Assembly: GCA_002733205.1 (NCBI GenBank)
Contig: NVUW01000001.1
Span: 124,001-188,000, forward strand
Length of the DNA: 64,000 nt
Direction of reading: 5' to 3'
From: Thalassobium sp.
GTDB taxonomy: Bacteria; Pseudomonadota; Gammaproteobacteria; Pseudomonadales; Oceanobacteraceae
The notes below the pieces were generated by a model, which did no database searches, was not told where the DNA came from, and saw nothing but the letters and a program-made list of their open reading frames with translations. This document shows positions 37,339-45,200 of this stretch, one piece after another (positions within the stretch are counted from its first letter, which is position 1; each line of letters starts with the position of its first letter). The translations under genes and the position numbers were made by a program.

Positions 37339-38199
37339 TTATCGCTTATCTGCGGTTTTAAGCTCAAAATCACTGGCATCATGCCGTTCATGCAACTGCT
37401 CGTGCGGCTCTCCCCAGGTGCGGTTGACCTTACGGCCACGTTCGACAGTCGGACGGGCAGACACGGTATTGGCCCAGCGCAGAACATGGGTATAGGTGTG
37501 CGCTTCAATAAACTCGGCGGCATCGTATAAACCACCTTGAACCAGCAAGCCATACCAGGGCCAGATAGCCATATCGGCAATGCTGTATTCTGTACCGCAC
37601 ATAAATTCGTTATCGGCCAGATGGCGATTCAGCACGTCAAGCTGGCGCTTGATTTCCATGGTGTAACGGTCGATCGGATACTGATATTTTTCTGGCGCGT
37701 AGGCATAAAAATGACCAAAGCCACCGCCTAAAATCGGCGCGCTGCCCATCTGCCAGAACAACCAGTTAAAACACTCGGCGCGACCTGCGGCATCGGCCGG
37801 AATAAAAGCATTAAATTTTTCTGCCAGATACATCAGGATGGAGCCGGATTCAAATAATCGCTGCGGCGGATTAACACTGTGATCCATCAGCGCCGGGATT
37901 TTTGAATTAGGGTTTACGGCGACAAAGCCGGAACCAAACTGATCGCCTTCCATGATATTAATCAGCCAGGCATCGTACTCTGCGCCGATGATTCCGGCGG
38001 CCAGAAGCTCTTCCAGCAGGATGCTAACTTTCACACCATTCGGCGTGGCCAGTGAATACAGCTGCAGCGGATGCTGGCCAACCGGCAGTTCTTTTTCATG
38101 GGTCGGGCCGGCAACAGGACGGTTAATATTGGCGAATTTGCCGCCGTTACCCGCCTGCCACTGCCAGACTTTGGGCGGGATGTAGGTTGATTGGCTCAT
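37339..38199 (-). CDS. yghU: Glutathione S-transferase family disulfide-bond reductase YghU
   Basis: Nu-class GST-like enzyme with disulfide reductase activity toward glutathionylated substrates in E. coli. From the ATG at 38199 (MSQSTYIPPKVWQW), after GAGGATATTTTT, it has 286 residues against 288 in E. coli. The N-terminal extension KVWQWQAGNGGKFANINRPVAG and the thioredoxin-like domain LYSLATPNGVKVSILLEELL are typical. So are NPNSKIPALMD and the C-terminal helical domain GGGFGHFYAYAPEKYQYPIDRY. No active-site Cys is expected in this class. Confidence 0.95.
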   Translation of the reverse strand: MSQSTYIPPKVWQWQAGNGGKFANINRPVAGPTHEKELPVGQHPLQLYSLATPNGVKVSILLEELLAAGIIGAEYDAWLINIMEGDQFGSGFVAVNPNSKIPALMDHSVNPPQRLFESGSILMYLAEKFNAFIPADAAGRAECFNWLFWQMGSAPILGGGFGHFYAYAPEKYQYPIDRYTMEIKRQLDVLNRHLADNEFMCGTEYSIADMAIWPWYGLLVQGGLYDAAEFIEAHTYTHVLRWANTVSARPTVERGRKVNRTWGEPHEQLHERHDASDFELKTADKR

Positions 38200-38617
38200 A
38201 AAAATATCCTCTGCCATGAGTAAGTTAGCGGCCCGGGGCCTGTTAATACTGATTGAACAGGCTCTGAGGCACCTCTGCATTATTCAGAGATGCCATGGCG
38301 GACATCAGTGTACGCGAATAGATCGTACCGATAATGCACAATACTGATACGCTCTGTTCAATATCATGCCCCTGCAACAGCGGCAATGTTACTGGTGATG
38401 ATCTGCCTGCCTACCGCCCATCGACGCTGTATTGACTCCTGCCGGCACCATAACAGCACCAGCCAAAAGGCGGAAATCGCTCAACCATTGTGCTGATTTA
38501 CAGCAGCCTCTCTGTCTTGTATCGCGCAGGCGACCGAGAGTATATCGGTTCCATTACCATCAGGGCTGTGGCATGTGCACAAACCTGTACCTCACCTACC
38601 GACAGGGAGTATTCACT
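38200..38617. other. 418-bp intergenic region upstream of the PirB/Cry-like gene
   Basis: Holds a member of the GGGCCTGTT/AACAGGC palindrome family at about 38234-38266 and the ribosome site GGGAG at 38605-38609. An open frame in phase with the toxin gene extends back to 38432 but has no plausible start signal. No clear promoter could be fixed. Confidence 0.5.
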
Positions 38618-40303
38618 ATGAGAATCGATAACCTTTGGCGTATCAGAAACAACACTAATGACACCACCTGGGCATGGATTTTTAATGCTAATGAAACTGT
38701 CTTCAGTTTTGTCAAAGATGGCCATCTGCATAAGCTTTCTCCGGGTGACTTTATCGACATAGAAATTGGTCTGAAGACAGCCAAGATTGGTTTTCGTGAT
38801 GGTGAAACGGTATTTAACGCGTGGCACAGCCATCCTGTTGCTGTAGATACCGACCGTGATGTCAGCCTGGAAAAAGGTTCGGATATGAAGTTCCGTATAG
38901 CCTTTCCGGAACACGCCATGTTTGACCGCACCTCCGTCACGAAAAATGTTCAGTTTATGAGCCCGGCTGAAACCAATGATCTGGCCCGCATGATTGTACT
39001 GGCCGGATTAGGCAAGATCCCGCAGGCCGGAGGTATTATCAGCAGCATTATTGGCCTGATCTGGGCTGAGCAAAAACCCACAATGGAAAGCCTGATCAAA
39101 CAATCTGAAGCACGGATGAAATCCTGGGTCCGCGGTCAGATTGATATGATAAAACGTGAAAACCTGAAGAATTTTTCCATCGGCTTAAGCAACAATCTGC
39201 AGGAATATATGCTGGCCAAAACACCGGCGGCAAAACAGGAAAAATTGTCTATCGTTATCAGTCACTTCGGCGACAAGATGCCGTTTTTCACCAATGAAAA
39301 TTATACCGTAGGAACTCTGGCCGCCGGTGTCGAGGTTGCCAGTATGCACATTGCCCTGCTGCGTGAGCGTATTATTTTTGCCAAGCAACTTGGTATTCCC
39401 GATGAAGAACGGGACGGTCATATTCAGATTCTGGATGAAAAAATCAGCGCTTATCAGGATCATGTTCTGAACATCGCCATCCCCGCCGAAATCAAATGGC
39501 GCATGGACAATATTGACAGAGAGTCCATTCCGCACTCAGGTGGCTACAACCATTACGTGCGTGATCACGTCAGCCGTCAGATCTTTGCTTACGCCGATAA
39601 AGTTATTGGCTATAACCGTAACAGCCATAACTCGGTGGTTAACCGTAATTATTATCTGCGCCAGGCTCAGGCCAGCTACACCAATTCGTTGCTGACGAAC
39701 GTCGGTGACTCTGCCCGTCTCTGGTCGCTATTAAAAGGTAAACCGGAAACCCTTCAGCCTGTCGCTCTGGATCGCCTGACCTGGGTCGGACCCTGCACGG
39801 GTTTAGTACATAAGGGAGGAAATCAGCATGGCGCCGTTGAAGATGTCAAAATGGAAACCCATGGTGACATTGCAGAAGTCATTGTGCGCGCAAAAGATGA
39901 AATCAATTATCTGAAACTGGTGTACAGAGACGGTTCAAGTAAAGCCATTGGTAAAGCAAACGACGGCTCCGAATATAAAGTAACGTTAAAAGAAGGCGTC
40001 TATATCACGAAGATTGATACCTGGTGGGACTGGGAATTGATGGCCATCAGCTTCCATCTGAGTGATGGCACTGTTACTCCGGTGCAGGGTAAAACCAAAG
40101 CGGATATGTCCAAGCAGATTGCCAGTCTGGATAACCACATCATGTCCGGCTTTAAAGCAGAAGGAAATCCAAATGCCAAAATCGGTAATGCCTTGTCTTT
40201 CGGCTTTGTACCGCACCCGGACTTTTATCAGGTAAAAGACCAGCCGAAACCTTTACGCCACAACGAACCGGCTGAACAGGAAAAAGTGCCGGTTAATCTG
40301 TAA
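38618..40303 (+). CDS. PirB/Cry-like pore-forming toxin with an extra N-terminal beta domain
   Basis: 561 residues from the ATG at 38618 (GGGAG eight bases upstream). Three parts are visible. Residues 1-105 form a beta-rich domain (SPGDFIDIEIGLKTAKIGF). Residues 122-335 are a helical bundle matching delta-endotoxin domain I: LGKIPQAGGIISSIIGLIW at the start, GLSNNLQEY, then EVASMHIALLRERIIFAKQL and ISAYQDHVLNIA, the counterpart of the central hydrophobic helix and of EYTDHC in Cry proteins. Residues 385-535 are a beta domain ending NALSFGFVPHPDFY. From memory the last two parts parallel Photorhabdus and Vibrio PirB. There is no signal peptide or membrane anchor. The N-terminal domain could be a fused PirA-like part, which is inference. 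Monocistronic with its own terminator. Confidence 0.75.
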   Translation: MRIDNLWRIRNNTNDTTWAWIFNANETVFSFVKDGHLHKLSPGDFIDIEIGLKTAKIGFRDGETVFNAWHSHPVAVDTDRDVSLEKGSDMKFRIAFPEHAMFDRTSVTKNVQFMSPAETNDLARMIVLAGLGKIPQAGGIISSIIGLIWAEQKPTMESLIKQSEARMKSWVRGQIDMIKRENLKNFSIGLSNNLQEYMLAKTPAAKQEKLSIVISHFGDKMPFFTNENYTVGTLAAGVEVASMHIALLRERIIFAKQLGIPDEERDGHIQILDEKISAYQDHVLNIAIPAEIKWRMDNIDRESIPHSGGYNHYVRDHVSRQIFAYADKVIGYNRNSHNSVVNRNYYLRQAQASYTNSLLTNVGDSARLWSLLKGKPETLQPVALDRLTWVGPCTGLVHKGGNQHGAVEDVKMETHGDIAEVIVRAKDEINYLKLVYRDGSSKAIGKANDGSEYKVTLKEGVYITKIDTWWDWELMAISFHLSDGTVTPVQGKTKADMSKQIASLDNHIMSGFKAEGNPNAKIGNALSFGFVPHPDFYQVKDQPKPLRHNEPAEQEKVPVNL

Positions 40304-40330
40304 AACAGCCGGGAACGGCGCTAAAGCATC

Positions 40331-40356
40331 AAAGGGCGGAAATATTTCCGCCCTTT
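40331..40356. terminator. Terminator after the PirB/Cry-like gene, shared with the DAHP synthase gene
   Basis: Perfect 13-base arms AAAGGGCGGAAAT and ATTTCCGCCCTTT, followed by further T residues (and preceded by A on the other strand after one base). Confidence 0.9.
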
Positions 40357-40381
40357 TTTGTTACTGCTGCCAAAAACCGGC

Positions 40382-41461
40382 TCAGGCCAGACACTGATGC
40401 AAATCCTTAAGCAACTGCGCTGTTTCATCCCAACCAATACAAGCGTCGGTAATCGATTGCCCGTACTGCAATGTGCCATCGTCATTCTGGCGCCCGGCCT
40501 GAATGAAACTTTCCAGCATTAAACCCAAAATACCGCGATTACCGGCAACCCGCTGAGCCACCACTTCCTGGGCAATGGCTACCTGGCGTTCGTGCTGCTT
40601 ACAGGCATTATCGTGGCTGCAATCCACCAGCACTTTGGCGTGGCAATTGCCTTTTTCCAGCTCCGCCAGAGCAGACGCAATTGAGCTGGCATCGTAATTG
40701 GTAATGCCACGGCCACCGCGCAGTACCAGATGCGTGTCCGGGTTTCCCGGTGTGTCGAGCATCGCCATCTGACCATCCACATCCACGCCCAGCGTATGGT
40801 GGCTGTGACGCGCAGAGATCATCGCATTCACCGCATTAGCGGCCGAACCATCGGTGCTGTTTTTAATGCCCACCGGCATTGGCAGATGGCTGACCATTTC
40901 ACGGTGAGTCTGCGATTCGGCGGTGCGTGCGCCGATGGCGGTCCAGCTCACCAGATCGTCGAGGTAGCGCATTACCAGCGGATTCAGTGCTTCGGTGGCC
41001 AGCGGTAAACCCAGCTCTGCCAGTTGCAGCATAATGCCGCGCGAGCGTTCCAACCCCAGCGCCATATCGCCTTTGCCGTTACGTTCCGGATCGTAGGCCA
41101 GCCCTTTCCAGCCGATGCTGGTACGGGGTTTTTCCACGTAGGCGCGCAACACAATCAGCAGGCGGTCGCTCAGCTGTTCGTTCAGCGCCGCCAGACGGCG
41201 GCCGTAATCCAGCACCGCTGCTTCATCGTGAATAGAACAGGGACCGGTGACGATCAGCAGACGGTCATCGTTGCCATTGAGCAGATCGCGGATCTGCTGG
41301 CGCTGTTGATCAATCTGTAACGCCAGCGCTTCGTTAAGCGGCAGATCAGCCTTGAGCTGGCGCGGCGTGCGCAGCGGGCGTACTGCCGGGTCATTGCTGC
41401 TTGTCTGCTGAGCCGTTGTCTGTGCTTCTGCCGGATGTTGGGTTGTTGTTTGTGTGTTCAT
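40382..41461 (-). CDS. 3-deoxy-7-phosphoheptulonate (DAHP) synthase, class I
   Basis: First enzyme of the shikimate pathway, condensing PEP with erythrose 4-phosphate. The 359-residue protein from the ATG at 41461 (after GAGGAC) has LLIVTGPCSIHD, RAYVEKPRTSIGWKGL, WTAIGARTAESQTHREM, GIKNSTDGS and LVDCSHDNACK, the metal- and substrate-binding motifs of the AroF/AroG/AroH family. The N-terminal 35 residues (Gln/Thr-rich) are longer than in E. coli. Which aromatic amino acid inhibits it cannot be read reliably. The upstream leader peptide and terminator show that transcription attenuation responds to aromatic amino acid supply. Confidence 0.95.
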   Translation of the reverse strand: MNTQTTTQHPAEAQTTAQQTSSNDPAVRPLRTPRQLKADLPLNEALALQIDQQRQQIRDLLNGNDDRLLIVTGPCSIHDEAAVLDYGRRLAALNEQLSDRLLIVLRAYVEKPRTSIGWKGLAYDPERNGKGDMALGLERSRGIMLQLAELGLPLATEALNPLVMRYLDDLVSWTAIGARTAESQTHREMVSHLPMPVGIKNSTDGSAANAVNAMISARHSHHTLGVDVDGQMAMLDTPGNPDTHLVLRGGRGITNYDASSIASALAELEKGNCHAKVLVDCSHDNACKQHERQVAIAQEVVAQRVAGNRGILGLMLESFIQAGRQNDDGTLQYGQSITDACIGWDETAQLLKDLHQCLA

Positions 41462-41502
41462 GGTGCAGTCCTCAATGTATTTGTCAGCGTATTTCCTGCG
41501 AA

Positions 41503-41580
41503 TCAGAAGTGCGGCCAATAGCGGCCGCCGCTAAATCGGCGGTACTGATGCAACAAACAAACAGCGGACTGAGCTTTCAT
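41503..41580 (-). CDS. Small upstream ORF (25 aa) between attenuator and DAHP synthase
   Basis: ATG at 41580 preceded by AAGGAATATGTC, a good ribosome site. The 25 codons (MKAQSAVCLLHQYRRF..., ending GGRYWPHF) stop 41 bases before the synthase start. It lies downstream of the terminator and again ends with Tyr, Trp and Phe codons. It could be a second regulatory peptide acting at translation, or chance. Absent from typical annotation because of its size. Confidence 0.45.
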   Translation of the reverse strand: MKAQSAVCLLHQYRRFSGGRYWPHF

Positions 41581-41611
41581 GACATATTCCTTAAATTCTG
41601 CAAAGCCAATA

Positions 41612-41650
41612 ACAAAAAACCCCGAAAGGCGGACTGCCAATCGGGGTTTT
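41612..41650 (-). terminator. Attenuator terminator of the DAHP synthase leader
   Basis: On the minus strand AACCCCGA and TCGGGGTT arms are followed by six T residues. Upstream, GGCAGTC (41674-41680) and GACTGCC (41656-41662) can pair. The latter can instead pair with GGCAGTC inside the terminator loop (41632-41638). That gives mutually exclusive antiterminator and terminator folds, the classic attenuator design. Confidence 0.8.
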
Positions 41651-41698
41651 CCGGTGGCAGTCGGTTCTCACCGGACTGCCTTAACTGCATGATGCAGA

Positions 41699-41839
41699 TT
41701 AAGCACGGCCCGGCTCCTGGCTAAAATAGCCATAACCAAACCACCAATATTTAACGTTCTGAACAGCAGACACAGCGCTGCCTGCTGCAGAAGCAGCATG
41801 GGCAGAGAGCATGTTCAGTACGCGGGAATCAGTATTCAT
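41699..41839 (-). CDS. Aromatic amino acid leader peptide of the DAHP synthase attenuator
   Basis: 46-residue leader beginning MNTDSRVLNMLSAHAAS. It contains a run of aromatic codons near the end: K-Y-W-W-F-G-Y-G-Y-F (codons at 41723-41752). Seven of those ten residues are Tyr, Trp or Phe. It stops 20 bases before the first arm of the attenuator. Ribosome stalling when any aromatic aminoacyl-tRNA is scarce would favour the antiterminator and raise DAHP synthase expression. The start ATG at 41839 is chosen because upstream in-frame codons overlap no signal; an ATG at 41902 is possible. Confidence 0.82.
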   Translation of the reverse strand: MNTDSRVLNMLSAHAASAAGSAVSAVQNVKYWWFGYGYFSQEPGRA

Positions 41840-41920
41840 AGCGCTTAATACTACGCCGAAAGGCCGACATTTCAACCCCGCAGCGCGTTTCATCCATGAC
41901 AATTTTATGAAACAGAGTCA

Positions 41921-42931
41921 TTAACCGGCCACCGGCTGCGGCTCTTCAGCGTCACCCCTGGCGTCCAGATCAGCACCAATCGGGCTGGCACTTTCTGTCG
42001 CTGGCATGGCAATCACAGTCACATTGAAAACCGCCAGCGCCAGTCGCACCCAGGGCAGCAACAGGAAGAAAACAGCCAGCAACACCGGGTTTTCGTAGTA
42101 ATCGTTGAAGTAGAAAAACAGCTGAAAACCAAAGAATAAACCGGGCAGCAGTATGGCCAGCAATACCGTCTTCAGTGGATTCCAGCCCATATTGCGCAGG
42201 CGCTGAACCAGAAACCAGAACGCCACGATCACGGTCACAATCAGTACCAGAGCAAACCAGACCAGCAGTTTCTCCTGACGTGACGACGAATAACCATAAC
42301 CATTGCTGTAACCAAACAGTGCCACGACTCCGGCAATCAGCAACAATGCAGCAACCACACCCAGCACAGTACAGCGCCAGAAAAACTGAATACTGTTGAG
42401 CTGCTCTTCAGCCGCATAACGCGGATTCATACGCAGCAACGGATGCTGTGGCTGGCTGACGCTCAGCGCCGGACGGAACAGCACATAAATATGAAATAAC
42501 AGCCAGCCGGCACTGATGCCCATCATGGTGAACATCATCACTTCAGATGGCGAGTTGTTCATATTGATATTCGACATATAAGGCACCAGCGACAGCAAGC
42601 CGTAATTCAGCAAGCCAACCGGAACCATCAGCCAGCGACCAAACATACGGCAAGCCAGAATGACACTCAGCACCAGCCACAGCGGATCAACCAGAATATT
42701 GATGGAGAAAAAGACCCACATCAGCTCAACGTAGTCGGAATGAGGACCGCTAAACGCATAACCTGAATCCGGGAAGACATAAGCACTACCGGCATGTAAC
42801 GCGCCCTGTATTGCGAACAGAATAAAGAACGCCAGCATATAGCGGTCACGATCAATGCGTCCGTCAAGAACGCCGGTCTTTTCGCCGCTGTATTGGTCGC
42901 GCCAGAACAGGTCTTTTAATAGCAATAACAT
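41921..42931 (-). CDS. Multi-pass membrane protein, unknown function
   Basis: 336 residues from the ATG at 42931 (MLLLLKDLFWRDQYSGEKTG...). About eight hydrophobic segments are visible, including YMLAFFILFAIQGALHAGSAY, SINILVDPLWLVLSVILACRMFG, AALLLIAGVVALFGYSNG, LVWFALVLIVTVIVAFWFLV and a final LLAVFFLLLPWVRLALAVFNV. The C-terminal tail is acidic and polar. The N-terminal part and the NMGWNP segment resemble DUF805-type membrane proteins, but this is a weak impression. The frame opens further upstream to 43078 without a better start. It lies between the aromatic leader region and a terminator after cmoB. Confidence 0.7.
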   Translation of the reverse strand: MLLLLKDLFWRDQYSGEKTGVLDGRIDRDRYMLAFFILFAIQGALHAGSAYVFPDSGYAFSGPHSDYVELMWVFFSINILVDPLWLVLSVILACRMFGRWLMVPVGLLNYGLLSLVPYMSNINMNNSPSEVMMFTMMGISAGWLLFHIYVLFRPALSVSQPQHPLLRMNPRYAAEEQLNSIQFFWRCTVLGVVAALLLIAGVVALFGYSNGYGYSSSRQEKLLVWFALVLIVTVIVAFWFLVQRLRNMGWNPLKTVLLAILLPGLFFGFQLFFYFNDYYENPVLLAVFFLLLPWVRLALAVFNVTVIAMPATESASPIGADLDARGDAEEPQPVAG

Positions 42932-43060
42932 GATAAATAATCCTTTTATCGGTGTGACGCCGGCAGTTGAGGAGCTGCACGGACAAAATGGGGCAGAATA
43001 AGCGCTCGTCTCTGTATGACCGCTGCATTCCCTGCCCGGCATCAGAAAGACGGTACAAAA

Positions 43061-43094
43061 TGTAAAAATCCCGGTCATTGCCGGGATTTTTACA
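43061..43094. terminator. Strong terminator between cmoB and the membrane protein gene
   Basis: Perfect 14-base arms TGTAAAAATCCCGG and CCGGGATTTTTACA around a six-base loop. On the minus strand it terminates cmoAB, 42 bases after the cmoB stop. Confidence 0.9.
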
Positions 43095-43135
43095 AGCTGT
43101 GCTGATTACACTATTAATTTCTGAATCAGTAAAGA

Positions 43136-44137
43136 TCAGGCTTCAGCAATAATGACCGCGCGCAATGGCGCCGGATAGCCTTCGGCGGTTTTATTGCGGT
43201 CTTGCGGATCGAGGAAATCGGCCAGCGAGTTAAAGTGCATCCAGTCGGTGGTGCGCTGCTCATCCAGCGAGGTCTGGTTCAGATCCACCACCCTGGCATT
43301 TTTAAAGCCCACACGGCGACACCAGAGCAGTAGTGTTTCCGTGCTGGGAATAAACCACACGTTACGCATCATGGCGTAGCGGTCTTCCGGCATTAATACC
43401 TCACCCAGCGCGCCATCAATCACCAGGGTTTCCAGCACAAGCTCACCACCGGGGCGCAGGGCATCTTTTAATTCCTGCAGGTGATCAATCGGTGATTTGC
43501 GGTGATACAGCACGCCCATGGAGAACACCGTATCAAAGGCTTTTAAATTGCCCGGCACGTCTTCCATTTTCAGCGGTAATAAATCGGCGCGGGCACTGTG
43601 CCCCGTAGCCTGAAGATAGCGTTTATACGCCTGAAACTGCATCAGGAATAAACGTGACGGATCGATACCAATCACGCGGTAAGCACCGGCACCCAGCATG
43701 CGCCAGATGTGGTAACCGGAACCACAGCCAACATCCAGCACCACTCGGCCATCCAATGGCGCGAGGTGCGGCACCACCCGATCCCACTTCCAGTCGGAGC
43801 GCCATTCGGTATCGATGTGTGTACCAAAAAACTGAAACGGCCCTTTACGCCAGGGAATCAACCCTTCCAGCGCCTGCTGTAATTGTTCCTGCTGCGCGCT
43901 GCTAATGGCATCGCTGCTGAGAGCAATATCGTGGCGATTTAAATCGGCAGCGACCTGCTCAATAGCAGGTAGCTGTTGCAGAGCGTGCAACCAACGCTGC
44001 TGATCGCCGTGTTCTTTTTCCTGCAGCACCAGCTCCAGCTGGCGCGGTAAAACCCCCGCCCAGAGAGCCAGTTTGCCTTCCTGCATAAAGGCCAGCACAT
44101 CATCAAACCAGTGCAGAATATCCTCACGCTCTGTCAT
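43136..44137 (-). CDS. cmoB: tRNA 5-methoxyuridine(34)/uridine 5-oxyacetic acid(34) synthase CmoB
   Basis: Transfers the carboxymethyl group of carboxy-SAM to 5-hydroxyuridine at tRNA position 34, giving cmo5U. 333 residues. The N-terminal helical part (WRKGPFQFFGTHIDTEWRSDWKWDR) precedes a Rossmann methyltransferase domain with VVLDVGCGSGYHIWRM, GIDPSRLFLMQF, FSMGVLYHRKSPIDHL and LVLETLVIDG. The last block is typical of CmoB. The start codon overlaps the cmoA stop (TAATG). cmoA makes the cofactor, so the pair is a functional operon. Confidence 0.97.
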   Translation of the reverse strand: MTEREDILHWFDDVLAFMQEGKLALWAGVLPRQLELVLQEKEHGDQQRWLHALQQLPAIEQVAADLNRHDIALSSDAISSAQQEQLQQALEGLIPWRKGPFQFFGTHIDTEWRSDWKWDRVVPHLAPLDGRVVLDVGCGSGYHIWRMLGAGAYRVIGIDPSRLFLMQFQAYKRYLQATGHSARADLLPLKMEDVPGNLKAFDTVFSMGVLYHRKSPIDHLQELKDALRPGGELVLETLVIDGALGEVLMPEDRYAMMRNVWFIPSTETLLLWCRRVGFKNARVVDLNQTSLDEQRTTDWMHFNSLADFLDPQDRNKTAEGYPAPLRAVIIAEA

Positions 44138-44889
44138 TACTTTACCGCTAAAAAAGAAACAAAATTAAAACACTGATACCAGCGGATCACCTGACGGAAA
44201 CCGGCCGCTTTAAGACGTTCAATATGCGCCTGTTCGGTTTCCGGTATCAGTACGTTTTCGATGGCGCTGCGTTTCTGGGCAATTTCCAGATCGGAATAGC
44301 CATTGGCGCGTTTAAAGTCGAGGTGCAGTTCGTCCTGCAGCAACTGCTCTTCTGCGCTGAAGCAGATTTTCTCCGACAGAATCAGCGCTCCGCCTGGCAG
44401 CGTCGCGTCGGCAATTCTGCTCAGTAAGGTCAGACGCTGATCAGGGGCAATAAACTGCAGCACAAAATTCAGTGCTGTGACCGATGCATTGTCCAGCGGA
44501 TATTGCAGTATATCGGCACAAACCATTTCTACCGCGACGTTACCTTCATCCAGAGCAATATAGTGCTCGGCGCGCTCAATCATTGATGCTGAATTATCCA
44601 GACCAATAATGCGGCAGCCTGCAGCACGTTCACCCGCCGCCTGTATTCCATGACGCATGGCCAGAGTGACCGCCCCCAGCGAACACCCCAGATCGTACAG
44701 GTTGGAACCCGGCTGCGCATAGCGGCCAGCAATAATGCCCGACATCGCCACGGTTTCGGCGTAGCCCGGTACCGAACGTTTGATCATATCCGGGAAGACA
44801 CGCGCCACAGCACTGTCGAAGGTAAAACTGGCAACCTTCTGCTGCGGGGTATTAAAAATAGTATCGGGCTGTTGATCGAAGTCGGACAT
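44137..44889 (-). CDS. cmoA: Carboxy-S-adenosyl-L-methionine synthase CmoA
   Basis: Makes carboxy-SAM from SAM and prephenate for CmoB. From the ATG at 44889 (MSDFDQQPDTIFNTPQQKV) it has 250 residues, close to the 247 of E. coli. Motifs visible are DFDSAVARVFPDMIKRSVPGY-like (here FTFDSAVARVFPDMI), YDLGCSLGAVTLAMRHG and GLDNSASMIERA. Also present are NFVLQFI and the C-terminal WYQCFNFVSFLA. Prephenate links it to the shikimate pathway, whose first enzyme is encoded 3 kb away. The region upstream to 44964 is open but not CmoA-like. Confidence 0.97.
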   Translation of the reverse strand: MSDFDQQPDTIFNTPQQKVASFTFDSAVARVFPDMIKRSVPGYAETVAMSGIIAGRYAQPGSNLYDLGCSLGAVTLAMRHGIQAAGERAAGCRIIGLDNSASMIERAEHYIALDEGNVAVEMVCADILQYPLDNASVTALNFVLQFIAPDQRLTLLSRIADATLPGGALILSEKICFSAEEQLLQDELHLDFKRANGYSDLEIAQKRSAIENVLIPETEQAHIERLKAAGFRQVIRWYQCFNFVSFLAVK

Positions 44890-45200
44890 GGAAAACTGAC
44901 CAGATTTTGTGCAGGGGGCGCATTCTAACGGATGGACAGCAGAGCGACCAGCACCGGACGCCATTCACGCCAGCCAAAAGTCGTACGTCCAATAATACCC
45001 AGCCGCTTAATACTATTTACTGATAGACCTGTTAAAAACTTATAAAAATCAACAAAACCTGTTTTGACGACGCTGATTCTGCTCTTTATGGTGCCGCAGT
45101 CCTCAAGGACTCGACAGGGAAAGTCGGAGATCAGACTGCCAGAAACTTAGTGGCAGACATCCGGTTCTCTGTCGTTCTTACAACACTATGGAGAATCCGC
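44890..45200 (+). other. 311-bp region with hairpins upstream of the lipoprotein gene
   Basis: Contains two perfect small hairpins, AGTCCT/AGGACT at 45098-45111 and CTGCCA/TGGCAG at 45136-45156. They lie 45-105 bases before the lipoprotein start and may form a structured 5' leader. No gene recognised. Confidence 0.5.
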
